Of a stretch of 64,000 bases of DNA, positions 27,158-35,710 are shown in pieces. Each line of letters starts with the position of its first letter. Position 1 is the stretch's first letter. A program made the translations under genes and the position numbers. The notes beneath the pieces were generated by a model. The model was not told where the DNA came from and searched no databases. It saw only the letters and a program-made list of their open reading frames with translations. The stretch comes from Algoriphagus halophilus. GTDB lineage: Bacteria > Bacteroidota > Bacteroidia > Cytophagales > Cyclobacteriaceae. The stretch spans positions 62,001 to 126,000 of the forward strand of contig NZ_FSRC01000004.1 in NCBI RefSeq assembly GCF_900129785.1, written 5' to 3'.

Positions 27158-27982
27158 TTAATCTTCACTTTGAAAGAAGTTATGAAAATATAACAACTGG
27201 TATTGCACAGACTCTTTCCAATAATCCCAGTTATGTGCTCCTGGGTTGGAAGTAAAAGTATGGGGTATATTTAAATAGGTGAGTTCCTCATGTAGTTTGA
27301 GATTTACCTGATAAAAGAAGTCCCCGGTTCCGCAATGAATGACTAGAGGCAAATTATCTCTACTTAATAAATGCAATTGTCCCATCACGGAGTATGCTCT
27401 CCATCTCTCTGGAAATGCTGATTTTTCGCCTAAATATTTTTTCATGTTCCAGTTTTCCGGAAAAGGACCAATGTCTACTCCTCCGCTCTGACTTCCCGCC
27501 GTACCAAAAATATCCTGATGGCGAATGCCTAAATAAAGGGCTCCATGTCCACCCATGCTTAAACCTGAGATTGCTCTACCTTCTTTAGAAGAAATAGTTC
27601 TATAATGAGTATCCACATAAGGGATTAATTCTTGGGTGATATACGTTTCGTACTTGGAGGTGGCATCCTCAGGACTGTCCCAATACCAACTATCAAAATT
27701 GCCATCAGGAGTCACTATGATTAATTGGTACTGCTCAGCCAATTCTTCAATTTGGGGTGCCCCCTCTAGCCAAGACTTATAGTTTCCAGAATATCCATGT
27801 AAAAGATAAACTACAGGATAGGATTTGTCGGAAGAGTAGGAATTGGGAGTGATAACCAAGGCTTTAATTTCCTTGTTCATTGCCTTACTAAAGGTAGCTA
27901 CCGTGTCAACGGAAGCAAGTAAAGAATTAATGAAAAGGAAGAGAATGAAAGGGGTGAGAAGTAGTTTTTTTGATAGAGCCAT
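27158..27982 (-). CDS. Exported alpha/beta-hydrolase esterase (esterase D / PF00756 type)
   Basis: This 274-residue protein has a signal peptide (hydrophobic residues 7-23) and the putative-esterase fold. VVYLLHGYSGNYKSW supplies the oxyanion region and GLSMGGHGA the nucleophile Ser. CGTGDFF probably holds the acid, and SNPGAHNWDYW the catalytic His. This family includes feruloyl/acetyl-xylan esterases and trehalose mycolyltransferase relatives, so the likely substrate is an acyl ester on a polysaccharide or a small ester. It sits back to back with the PL8 lyase gene (170-base divergent gap). Carbohydrate side-chain removal is therefore plausible but unproven. Confidence 0.88.
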   Translation of the reverse strand: MALSKKLLLTPFILFLFINSLLASVDTVATFSKAMNKEIKALVITPNSYSSDKSYPVVYLLHGYSGNYKSWLEGAPQIEELAEQYQLIIVTPDGNFDSWYWDSPEDATSKYETYITQELIPYVDTHYRTISSKEGRAISGLSMGGHGALYLGIRHQDIFGTAGSQSGGVDIGPFPENWNMKKYLGEKSAFPERWRAYSVMGQLHLLSRDNLPLVIHCGTGDFFYQVNLKLHEELTYLNIPHTFTSNPGAHNWDYWKESVQYQLLYFHNFFQSED

Positions 27983-28136
27983 TCCAAAAAGGAGTTAAAG
28001 GTTTAATCTGGATGAATATAACGAGGAATCCACTTCATCCACAGAAAATTGCATGGATATGATTTGTGTTTAAATATTATTAATTAGTTTAATACTTAGA
28101 CAATTATTCATTTTATGTTCAAATTCAGTAATAAAT

Positions 28137-28144
28137 AGGAGGGG
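28137..28144 (+). promoter_or_regulatory. Strong Shine-Dalgarno site before the PL8 lyase
   Basis: AGGAGGGG lies eight bases before ATG 28153. Strong SD sequences are uncommon in Bacteroidota, and most genes in this window have none, so this one stands out and supports the chosen start. Confidence 0.7.
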
Positions 28145-28152
28145 TTTCAATT

Positions 28153-30291
28153 ATGATATTAAAGGGTTGGTTTGTAGTATTATTTTTTTTGTTCTGTAAT
28201 ATTAACTCAAGTTTTGGTTTTCAAAAATCTGATTTTGAAATCATTCAAGAAAGAGTGTTTGAGAACTATCAGAGTAGTCCAGCTACTGATGAAATGGATA
28301 AAGACATTTCGATTCTATTCACATTGATTCAGCCTAATGGTAGCTTCAAAGATTTGAATTATGCTGATAAATCCATGACCAAATGGGAGCCAGATAAACA
28401 TATTAAGCGCCTTGGAAAAATGACAAAAGCCTACACGAGGGCTTCTAGTGACTTTTACCAAGACGATAAACTGTATGATGGAATTATCAGGGGAATGAAC
28501 TATTGGACAAGCTTAAAGCAAGAACCTATTTCAGATAATTGGTGGTGGTTAAGTATTAGCGTTCCGAAGGAAATTGGCGGCATGCTAATCACCATGAAAT
28601 ATGGAGAAAAACAGGTTCCAAAAGATCTGGAGAACAAGATGATTGAATGGATGAATAAAACAGTTTCCATCACTAAATCTCCAGGAAAGGATGGCTCGAA
28701 TCTGACGGATATTGCCCAACATATGATTATGCAGGCAGTGTTAACTGAAAATTCTGACCTTTTAAACAAAGCTGTTTCAGTGGTTTCTGAATCCGTTCGA
28801 ATAACCAAAGGAGATGGAATCCAAAGAGACTTATCCTTTCATGCCCATGGTCCCGAATTATATATGCATGGTTATGGAAGAGAATATTTATTAGGAATTA
28901 GGAATGTTGCAGTTTATATCGTGGGCACCAGTTTTTCTTTCAAACCAGAGCAAATAGCCTTGATTTCTGAATTTGTTCGAAATGGGTATTTAAGATCTAT
29001 GAGGGGTAAATACATAGATTATAGTGTCATTGGAAGAGGCATCGCCAGAGTGAATGCTACTAGAACTAACTCTGGATTGGTAAAGCAATTAAAAGCCATA
29101 GATATTGAGGATCATCAACAAGAATATCAGGATGCGATAGATCGAATTGATGGTAAAAAGCCTGTTTCCTATAAGATTGAGCCTAGAAATATCCATTATT
29201 GGCGGTCAGATTATACCATTCATCAGAGGCCTGAATTCTTAGTTTCTTTAAATAGTTCTTCAACAAGAACGGTAAGAACGGAATCTGGGAATGGAGAAAA
29301 CTTGACTGGGCAGTTCCTGACAGAAGGAGCGATGTATATTGCTGTGAAGGGAGATGAATATTTCAATATTTTTCCAAATTGGGAATGGAATAAGATACCG
29401 GGTAGTACCACTCCTGAAATAAATCCTCTCAAAAAAAGGACAAACTGGGTAGCTGAAAGAGGAAATGTAGATTTTGTTGGTGGGGTGAGTGATGGGTTGA
29501 ATGGTGTTTCTGTATATCAAATGAATGCATATAATACCAGGGCCAATAAGGCATGGTTTTTCTTTGGAGATAAAGTGATTTGTTTAGGTGCCGGCATTAC
29601 AGCAGATCGGGTGGAAACCATCAATACCACTGTCAATCAGTCAAGACTAAGGGGTGATGTCTCGATAGGAAATGAAAATGAAATGCAGGTAATGAATTCA
29701 AATTCAACCAAGATTGATAAAGGTCCGATTTGGATTTATCATGATCAAATCGGCTACTTTTTCCCCAATTCGCAGGATATTGAACTTTCTGCTCAAAACC
29801 AACCTGGGGCTTGGGCTGACATAAATGGCAATTCCTCTAAAAAGACCATTAATGAAGAAGTATTCAAGCTTTATATCAATCATGGTAAAAATCCTAAAAA
29901 TGAAAAATACAGCTATATTTTAATGCCTGGAATTGAGTCTACTTCTGCATTAAAAGAGGTTGACTTAACTGGAATCGATGTGGAAAGAAATGATGAAAAA
30001 ATACAAGCTGTAAGTGATAAGGGGTTAAACTTGCTAGGAGTGGTATTCTATGAAGAAGGAACTTTCGAGTGGGGTGAAAATAAATTGACGGTTGATAAGC
30101 CTTGTTTGGTAATGCTTCAAGAATATAGCGAGGGAAAGTGGAATGTTAATTTATCAGATCCAACACAATTGCTTAAAGGGACAGTTAAGTTGAATTTGAA
30201 AGTCGATGGCAAATCTAAAAACTTTAACTTTTCTCTTCCTGATGATGACTATGCAGGATCTACAATTAGTAAGCCAATTGATTTGAATTAA
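28153..30291 (+). CDS. Polysaccharide lyase family 8 (chondroitin/hyaluronate/xanthan-type lyase)
   Basis: PL8 enzymes cleave uronic-acid polysaccharides by beta-elimination. The 712-residue protein has a signal peptide (VVLFFLFCNINSSFG) and an N-terminal alpha/alpha toroid with WWWLSISVPKEIGGML. Active-site motifs are DGSNLTDIAQH (Asn), SFHAHGPELYMHGYG (His and Tyr) and IGRGIARVNA (Arg). The middle beta-domain carries SGNGENLTG (Glu), and a C-terminal beta-sandwich follows. All catalytic residues known for chondroitin AC lyase appear kept. No type IX secretion C-terminal domain is seen, so it is probably periplasmic. No susC/susD or sulfatase lies nearby. The exact polymer cannot be told from sequence. 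Confidence 0.92.
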   Translation: MILKGWFVVLFFLFCNINSSFGFQKSDFEIIQERVFENYQSSPATDEMDKDISILFTLIQPNGSFKDLNYADKSMTKWEPDKHIKRLGKMTKAYTRASSDFYQDDKLYDGIIRGMNYWTSLKQEPISDNWWWLSISVPKEIGGMLITMKYGEKQVPKDLENKMIEWMNKTVSITKSPGKDGSNLTDIAQHMIMQAVLTENSDLLNKAVSVVSESVRITKGDGIQRDLSFHAHGPELYMHGYGREYLLGIRNVAVYIVGTSFSFKPEQIALISEFVRNGYLRSMRGKYIDYSVIGRGIARVNATRTNSGLVKQLKAIDIEDHQQEYQDAIDRIDGKKPVSYKIEPRNIHYWRSDYTIHQRPEFLVSLNSSSTRTVRTESGNGENLTGQFLTEGAMYIAVKGDEYFNIFPNWEWNKIPGSTTPEINPLKKRTNWVAERGNVDFVGGVSDGLNGVSVYQMNAYNTRANKAWFFFGDKVICLGAGITADRVETINTTVNQSRLRGDVSIGNENEMQVMNSNSTKIDKGPIWIYHDQIGYFFPNSQDIELSAQNQPGAWADINGNSSKKTINEEVFKLYINHGKNPKNEKYSYILMPGIESTSALKEVDLTGIDVERNDEKIQAVSDKGLNLLGVVFYEEGTFEWGENKLTVDKPCLVMLQEYSEGKWNVNLSDPTQLLKGTVKLNLKVDGKSKNFNFSLPDDDYAGSTISKPIDLN

Positions 30292-30302
30292 TATTCATTG
30301 AC

Positions 30303-30686
30303 TTAGCCTACTTGCTCTTCGAAAAGACTCTCTAATGTTTTAGGAAGATTTGTGCTAAAGCCAGTATGCGGTCTGGATGTTTGAATCACTGAACTTCTAA
30401 CTGCTGTCAACCATCTAAATCTAGATGCCAAATCCATTTCTGCAATAGGACCTCCTTTTGAGCTGCCTTGACAAATTTTGTCAAAGGAGGACAAGTTGTT
30501 CTCAATCATTTCTAGATCCGCATTAGGGTCTAATGCTAAGAGTTTTTCCTTATTCAAGAATACTTTTGATCCGATAAAACCACTTTTCCAGTCGCAAAGA
30601 ATCACACCCACATTAATGAACTCTTCACGCTCCACCCGAGGAACCACCCGGATGATGGCATACTCATATAAGTGTTGTCCTTGCAT
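30303..30686 (-). CDS. DUF3037 protein, partner of the HipA-like kinase
   Basis: This ~127-residue protein matches the DUF3037 family, with EYAIIRVVPRVEREEFINVGVILCD at the N-terminus and a basic helical C-terminal half. Its function is not known to me. ATG 30686 is preferred over an upstream in-frame start at 30716. Its start lies inside the end of the HipA-like gene (23-base overlap), so the two are translationally coupled. The pairing of DUF3037 with HipA-like kinases is, as I recall, repeated in other genomes. It ends 11 bases from the convergent PL8 gene. Confidence 0.85.
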   Translation of the reverse strand: MQGQHLYEYAIIRVVPRVEREEFINVGVILCDWKSGFIGSKVFLNKEKLLALDPNADLEMIENNLSSFDKICQGSSKGGPIAEMDLASRFRWLTAVRSSVIQTSRPHTGFSTNLPKTLESLFEEQVG

Positions 30687-31458
30687 CTTGGGCTTCTTTT
30701 GTAAATTGATCAGCATAGGTAAGTCTTAGACTTAAAAATTCTGAATATACTTTTCGAATTTCTGTTACATCTTCAGAATCACCACCAGCCAGTAACCATT
30801 CATCCGGAAGTGCCGAAACTAATTCTTCAAATAATTCCTTGTTCAGTTTTGGTTTGAGTACCTCGTTTGCTTCTTCCAATAGGCTAGCTTGAGGTAATAA
30901 CACATGATTTTTTATGATAGGAAATGGGCCTTTCGCATTTTTCTCCCAATTGGTCCAGGAGTGTTGGAACAAAAAAGCAGCTCCATGGTCGATCAACCAA
31001 AGTTCTCGGTTCCACATGAGCATATTGGTATTTCTAAAGGTTCGGTCCACATTGGTGATCAATAGATCTAACCAAACGATTTTTGAGGCTAATAAGGGAT
31101 CAATTTGCATGGCCAAGGGGTCATAATTGATGGCTCCTGACAAAAAATGTAATGCCAAATTTAAACCTTGGCTACCCTTAAGCAAATCTTGGATTTCCTC
31201 ATCCCCTTCAGATCTTCCAAATGCCGGATCCAAATTGGCAAAAACCAATTCCGGAACTTTTAAACTAAGTGATCTTGCAATTTCTCCTCCCAGAAATTCA
31301 GAAATTAAAGCCTTTTCCCGTTGACCTGACCCTCTAAATTTGAGAACATATTTAAACCCATCGTCTGCATCTGCTAAAGCTGGCAAAGAGCCGCCTTCCC
31401 TCAAAGGGAGGATATAGCGGGTGACATTGACGGTACGAAGTTTAAAGTTTTGTGACAT
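30664..31458 (-). CDS. HipA-like protein kinase (HipA_2 family)
   Basis: This 264-residue protein has a HipA-type kinase fold. It keeps an ATP-anchoring lysine (YVLKFRG, Lys40) and a helix-C glutamate region (SEFLGGEIAR). The catalytic loop LLITNVDRTFRNTN carries Asp138 and Asn143/145, and the metal-binding IDHG has Asp157. It looks catalytically competent. Unlike toxin HipA, it lacks the N-subdomain 1 and no HipB-like DNA-binding gene is adjacent. Its partner is instead the overlapping DUF3037 gene. Target and role are unknown; a stress or regulatory kinase is the safest reading. Confidence 0.88.
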   Translation of the reverse strand: MSQNFKLRTVNVTRYILPLREGGSLPALADADDGFKYVLKFRGSGQREKALISEFLGGEIARSLSLKVPELVFANLDPAFGRSEGDEEIQDLLKGSQGLNLALHFLSGAINYDPLAMQIDPLLASKIVWLDLLITNVDRTFRNTNMLMWNRELWLIDHGAAFLFQHSWTNWEKNAKGPFPIIKNHVLLPQASLLEEANEVLKPKLNKELFEELVSALPDEWLLAGGDSEDVTEIRKVYSEFLSLRLTYADQFTKEAQDARTTLI

Positions 31459-31596
31459 GGAATAGTAGGTAGAAAACTTACCTGATTAACTTCTAGGGGA
31501 ATCTTTCAAAAGTTCATTTTTCAAATTTAAAAGCATCGGAATGATTTATGTAGTGAAAATAGAAAAATATCCTGTCCCTTCAATTTTCTATGCCTT

Positions 31597-32022
31597 ATGA
31601 AAGTATTTGTATGCACCTTACTTCTTTTTACTTTTTTGAATTTTGAGGCAGCTTGCCAGAGCGCCAATGATCGTGATCTGATCGTCAATACAGTTCAATT
31701 GTATTTTGGAGGAATGATGGAAAGAGATAAATCCAAATTAGAAGCAGCATTTATTCCGGAAGCAAGATTGATTGGATATAGAGGAGAACATTTCACAATT
31801 ACCTCATTTGAGAGTTGGGCGGAGGGTACCTCTAAGGGTGAGCCCAGAAATTCAATCGACTATAAGAATGAAATTGTATCTATTAGAGTACAAGGGAATG
31901 CTGCCTCCGTAGAAACAGAACTGTATTGGCCTGGGGTTTATTATTATGATTTTTTGACCTTGATGAAAATCGATGGGAATTGGAAAATTGTAAATAAAAG
32001 CTGGTCAGAAAGGGAGATTTAA
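31597..32022 (+). CDS. Exported NTF2-fold protein (lumazine-binding-like)
   Basis: This 141-residue protein has a signal peptide (residues 3-20, ending near EAACQ) and an NTF2/SnoaL-like cone fold. The features are LIVNTVQLYFGGMMERDKSKLEAAF, a middle beta region, and the closing segment LTLMKIDGNWKIVNKSW. It resembles the putative lumazine-binding family (PF12893). Such proteins are often small ligand-binding or scavenging proteins of unknown role. Its stop codon directly abuts that of the convergent bestrophin gene, with no spacer and no visible terminator hairpin. Confidence 0.8.
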   Translation: MKVFVCTLLLFTFLNFEAACQSANDRDLIVNTVQLYFGGMMERDKSKLEAAFIPEARLIGYRGEHFTITSFESWAEGTSKGEPRNSIDYKNEIVSIRVQGNAASVETELYWPGVYYYDFLTLMKIDGNWKIVNKSWSEREI

Positions 32023-32904
32023 TTAAATGATTTCTTCTACATGCTTTTGGATATTTTCAGATAGCTTTCCCATAGGGAGATCATTGGTATCTGTACCAAA
32101 AGGTTCTTCTATTTCCTCAGCGACCATTTCTAGGCTTGCCATTACGTAAAAGACGAAAGTGACGATAGGAGCTGCGTAATACCCCAAATTAAAAACCAAG
32201 GCAAATGGTAAGGTAAGGACGAAAAACAGGATGAATTTCTTGATAAAAGAGCTATAAGAATAAGGAATGGGTGTGTTTTTTATTCGTTCACATGCCCCGC
32301 ATATATCGGTGAATGCGGTGATTTCGTTATTTAATACAATTAACTGATCTCCGGTAATTTCCCCTTTCTTATATAATTCATTAACTCTAGAGAACATGAA
32401 TTTTGCGATCTGATTGGGGACATGCTTTTCTAAATCGATGATTGGCTTCAATTCTTCAGGTTCCTCGTTGTCCAACATATATAAAGTAATATGGGATTGT
32501 AGGTGTTCCCTTAAAGAAAAAGCATAAATGGGAATACATTTTCTGAAAAATCTTCTTGAATCTGAATCATTTGTGTCAAGAATAGCGGCCAATTTCAAAG
32601 CAAAATTCCTACTGCAATTGACCAAAGCTCCCCAAAGCTTCCTTCCTTCCCACCAGCGGTCATATGCAGTGTTTGTTCTAAAAACCATTAGGATTGATAG
32701 CACAAAACTCAACAGGCTATGCATGGTTGTCAAATGCGCGAGCCAGCTATCTTCTTCAATTCCCAGGTAATCTATTTCAAGCCAGGCGACAAATAAAGAA
32801 TAGCCTAAAATGATCAACATCAAAGGCGCTAGTCTTGCTAAGGTATCATACTTTTGTATTAAAAATAATAAGCGAAACCAATCTTTAGGATTATAGCCTT
32901 TCAT
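32023..32904 (-). CDS. Bestrophin-family anion channel
   Basis: Bacterial bestrophins form pentameric inner-membrane channels for ions. The 293-residue protein carries the family signature FRTNTAYDRWWEGRKLWGALVN near residues 75-96. Membrane helices lie near residues 25-40, 57-75 and 221-256. The TPIPYSYSSF motif and the EIEEPFGTDTNDLPM calcium-clasp-like segment near residue 265 are also present. The features are complete, so it should be functional. Ion selectivity is not visible. The gene ends exactly against the NTF2-fold gene. Confidence 0.92.
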   Translation of the reverse strand: MKGYNPKDWFRLLFLIQKYDTLARLAPLMLIILGYSLFVAWLEIDYLGIEEDSWLAHLTTMHSLLSFVLSILMVFRTNTAYDRWWEGRKLWGALVNCSRNFALKLAAILDTNDSDSRRFFRKCIPIYAFSLREHLQSHITLYMLDNEEPEELKPIIDLEKHVPNQIAKFMFSRVNELYKKGEITGDQLIVLNNEITAFTDICGACERIKNTPIPYSYSSFIKKFILFFVLTLPFALVFNLGYYAAPIVTFVFYVMASLEMVAEEIEEPFGTDTNDLPMGKLSENIQKHVEEII

Positions 32905-32962
32905 GTTAAATCAACAGTTGAGGACTCAAGTAATAAATATTTATACCAATTAGGAAATACTG

Positions 32963-33568
32963 CTAAAAATTAGACTTTAGTAATTCATGGATCTTTAAGA
33001 CTTGAGGGATCAAAAGCTTATTATCTACATTTTTGATGATGAAATCAGCCATTTCATTTTTTGTCTCATCGGGTATTTGTTGATCAATGATCTGGTTAAC
33101 CTGTTCCTCTGATCGATGTGTATCCCGCATCAAAACACGGGCAACTCGCACTTTTAAAGGGGAACTGACATTGATTACATAATCCAAATCTTTGAAGCTT
33201 CCAGTTTCAAAAATCAAAGCCGCTTCCTTTAAAACATATGGACTTTTCTGTTTAGAGGCCCAGGATGCAAAATCTTTGGAAACAGCTGGATGAACTAAGG
33301 CATTTATTTTTTTTACCTTTTCTGGATCAGAGAAAACTTCTTTTGCTAAAAATACTCTATTGACCGATCCGTCTTCTAAGTAGGCTTCTTCTCCAAATGT
33401 AGATTGAATTCCTTGGATTAAATCGGGTTCATTGGCCATGAGCCATTTAGCGCGATCGTCTGCAAAGTAGGTGGGGATTCCCAAGATTTGAAAAATTCTT
33501 GCAACAGTGGACTTTCCTGAGCCTATTCCACCTGTCAAGCCAATAAGAAGTGGAGGTTTATTGCTCAT
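32963..33568 (-). CDS. coaE: Dephospho-CoA kinase
   Basis: CoaE catalyses the last step of coenzyme A synthesis by phosphorylating dephospho-CoA. The 201-residue P-loop kinase has IGLTGGIGSGKSTVA near residue 10 and YFADDRAKWLM. The DxD-like VHPAV and HRSEEQVN segments typical of CoaE are also present. ATG 33568 is used; an upstream in-frame codon at 33595 lies deeper inside ybbR. It overlaps the ybbR end by 11 bases and is the last gene of the nusB operon. Confidence 0.96.
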   Translation of the reverse strand: MSNKPPLLIGLTGGIGSGKSTVARIFQILGIPTYFADDRAKWLMANEPDLIQGIQSTFGEEAYLEDGSVNRVFLAKEVFSDPEKVKKINALVHPAVSKDFASWASKQKSPYVLKEAALIFETGSFKDLDYVINVSSPLKVRVARVLMRDTHRSEEQVNQIIDQQIPDETKNEMADFIIKNVDNKLLIPQVLKIHELLKSNF

Positions 33569-34526
33569 ATTTGAGTTTAATGGTAGCAGGTTCAACTCTT
33601 ACTTCTTCCAGATAAGAAGGCATTGGCTCTACTTTCACCGTAATGGTACTATCTTCTTTATTTCTCTGCGAATAGTTAAGAATCGCGTCAAACTCAATTT
33701 CATTCAATTCACTAGCTTTCCGCTCATCAACCTTGTAATAGATCATGATTTTGACTTCCTCATCTTCCATCGTTACGGTCCTTGGGAAGTTGATTTTTTT
33801 GACTTTTAACCTTTTGTTTCCTTCTAAAATGGAAACTACGTCAAATTGAACTTGGATACTTTCAGTAATCAGGCTAACCTGATTTTCCAAATTTTTTGGG
33901 ATCCTTAATTCTACGTCTTTATTGATGCTTTGAGCGATCCTATTTTGATTCATTTGAACAGGAAATCTCCCTTCAAAGCTTTTTAAGACTGAGCTGGGGC
34001 CCTGAATGCTGATAGATTCCGGTGTAAAATTGACATCGCCAGTATTTCTATAATTATTGGCAAGTGAAAAGCTGGCCGAATCCAAAACAGGTTTGAGTTT
34101 AACAGTCTGGATTTCATCGATTTGGTATTTAATAGAATCTTCCAGCACAGAAATAAGTTGTGTTGGGCTAATAAATTCCCCAAGTGATCTTTTAAGATCG
34201 GAAGTCAGTATGTAATTTTTGGAGGCTGGGTTTTCTAGATCTATTTGAAAAGGACTTTCATTGATATTAAAATATTTTCTCAATAAGTCCCAGCCATTTC
34301 CATTGATTTCAATTTGGATACTAGCAGGTAATTTTTTGACAGGCATATAGGCCTCGTCATTGTAAACAATCTCAATTGGAAAATCTACAATAGTATTGTA
34401 ATCGTCCTTATTCAGGGCGTTTAAAATCCAAAAAGTGGTAGCTGCTGCAATGCAGAGGACTACCACTTTCAGATCAGAGAGTTTTTTAGGAGAAATCCCT
34501 TTTGAGGATTTTTTAGTTTCCGGCAA
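33558..34526 (-). CDS. ybbR: YbbR-like domain protein
   Basis: This 322-residue protein has one N-terminal membrane helix (about residues 19-40, KVVVLCIAAATTFWILNAL) and an extracytoplasmic chain of YbbR-type beta repeats, for example ISIQGPSSVLKSFEG. YbbR domains in other bacteria help activate or localise envelope enzymes, but the role here is unknown. The start is TTG 34526; no ATG exists before the helix. It follows yajC by 8 bases in the nusB operon. Confidence 0.9.
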   Translation of the reverse strand: MPETKKSSKGISPKKLSDLKVVVLCIAAATTFWILNALNKDDYNTIVDFPIEIVYNDEAYMPVKKLPASIQIEINGNGWDLLRKYFNINESPFQIDLENPASKNYILTSDLKRSLGEFISPTQLISVLEDSIKYQIDEIQTVKLKPVLDSASFSLANNYRNTGDVNFTPESISIQGPSSVLKSFEGRFPVQMNQNRIAQSINKDVELRIPKNLENQVSLITESIQVQFDVVSILEGNKRLKVKKINFPRTVTMEDEEVKIMIYYKVDERKASELNEIEFDAILNYSQRNKEDSTITVKVEPMPSYLEEVRVEPATIKLKYEQ

Positions 34527-34534
34527 AATTCAAT

Positions 34535-34852
34535 TTATTTACTTGTTGTCGGTTTCTTAGAGAAGTCTAAAGAAATAGCTGATTTTTCAACTGTTACTTT
34601 CAAACCTCTGTCTAATTCAAGGACCACAGTTTCAGACTCCACAGCACTTACTTTACCGTGAAGACCTCCAATGGTAACCACTGTATCTCCTTTTTTAATT
34701 TCTTCAATAAACTTTTTGCTTTCCTTTTGTTTTTTCTGTTGAGGTCTGATCATGAAGAAATACATGATCAAGATTATACCTCCAAATAGGAAAACTTGTC
34801 CCATAATGCCGCCGCCACCTGCGGCAGCCTGTGCTAATACTGTAGTAATCAT
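34535..34852 (-). CDS. yajC: Preprotein translocase subunit YajC
   Basis: YajC is a small inner-membrane partner of SecDF in protein export. The 105-residue protein has one membrane helix (FLFGGIILIMYFFMI). The diagnostic RPQQKKQKE follows, and then a small beta-rich cytoplasmic domain beginning KKGDTVVTIGGLHGKV. The sequence is complete. It sits in a conserved Bacteroidota order between DUF1573 and ybbR. Confidence 0.96.
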   Translation of the reverse strand: MITTVLAQAAAGGGGIMGQVFLFGGIILIMYFFMIRPQQKKQKESKKFIEEIKKGDTVVTIGGLHGKVSAVESETVVLELDRGLKVTVEKSAISLDFSKKPTTSK

Positions 34853-34854
34853 GC

Positions 34855-35397
34855 TTATCGTTTAACTGGTCCTACTGGAGCTGTTGCGCCAGCAGCTTTA
34901 GGGGTAACTGTACCTTTCATTCTCAATCGAGTAACAGTAGGGTTAGTGTTTGCTTGAATACTAACTGTAGGAGCTTGTGCTCCACGCTTTGAAGTGGAAT
35001 TGAATACTACTTTTACATAGCCTTCTTCTCCTGGCTTAATTGGAGTTTTGGTCCAATCAGGAGTAGTACATCCGCAAGATGCTGTGATGTTAGAAATCAC
35101 TAATGGAGCTTCTCCAGTATTGGTGAAATTGAATTGATGCTCAATGATTTGACCTTCATTGATATCCCCAAATTCATATTCCATTTCAGCAAATTGGAAT
35201 TGACCCAAAGTGCTTGGATCAGCAGCCTGTGATGCCTGAGCATTAACAGGTGTGACTGACGTATTGCTCGTTTCAAGAGCAGCTATTTTATCTTCAAGAG
35301 CCTTGATTTTAGCATCTTGGTCACTTTTTTGGCTACAAGCTGTCCCCAATGCTAGGCAAAGGGATAGAGCAGCAGCGCTCAACATGTTGATTTTCAT
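34855..35397 (-). CDS. DUF1573 lipoprotein
   Basis: This 180-residue lipoprotein (lipobox ALGTACSQ, Cys21) has a short coiled coil (residues 28-45) and one DUF1573 Ig-like domain. Hallmarks are EFGDINEGQIIEHQFNFTNTG, then SCGCTTPDW with a CGC pair, and YVKVVFNSTSKRG. The family is abundant in Bacteroidota and its biochemical role is not established. It lies 2 bases from yajC and 1 base from ytxH, so it is part of the operon. The C-terminus is rich in Ala/Pro/Gly. Confidence 0.92.
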   Translation of the reverse strand: MKINMLSAAALSLCLALGTACSQKSDQDAKIKALEDKIAALETSNTSVTPVNAQASQAADPSTLGQFQFAEMEYEFGDINEGQIIEHQFNFTNTGEAPLVISNITASCGCTTPDWTKTPIKPGEEGYVKVVFNSTSKRGAQAPTVSIQANTNPTVTRLRMKGTVTPKAAGATAPVGPVKR

Positions 35398-35398
35398 A

Positions 35399-35704
35399 TT
35401 AGTTGTCTCCTTGGTTTATTTGATCGATTAGTTTATTCACATCATTTAGCAAATTTTCAGCTTTGTCCTTGGCTTCAGAAATCACACGCTTGCCTTCAGT
35501 CTTTGCTTCATTGAAGTGTGTTTCTTTTCCTTCCACTAATTCGCTGATCAGATCTTCTAATTCTTTCTTGTATTTTGAAAGTTTAAAAGTCAGGCGATCC
35601 CGAGTATTTTCTCCCGCATCGGGGGCAAAAAGTATTCCCAATGCTGCACCAACGCCGGCGCCTACAAGAAATGCTAGAAATGAGTTGTTACTGTTGTTGC
35701 TCAT
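35399..35704 (-). CDS. YtxH domain protein
   Basis: This 101-residue protein has an N-terminal glycine/alanine helix (FLAFLVGAGVGAALGILFAPDAGENTRDRL). This is the YtxH signature, with an APxxGxxTR-like motif. A charged coiled-coil tail of about 60 residues follows. YtxH proteins are small membrane-associated stress proteins of unclear action. It lies six bases after nusB. Confidence 0.9.
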   Translation of the reverse strand: MSNNSNNSFLAFLVGAGVGAALGILFAPDAGENTRDRLTFKLSKYKKELEDLISELVEGKETHFNEAKTEGKRVISEAKDKAENLLNDVNKLIDQINQGDN

Positions 35705-35710
35705 AATTTT

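Noticed and set aside
28153..30291. PL8 lyase as type IX secretion cargo
   Set aside because: The C-terminus lacks a recognisable type IX C-terminal domain; it ends in the enzyme's own beta-domain.
30664..31458. A classical HipBA toxin-antitoxin pair
   Set aside because: No HipB-like helix-turn-helix gene is adjacent and the N-terminal HipA subdomain is missing. The partner is DUF3037.
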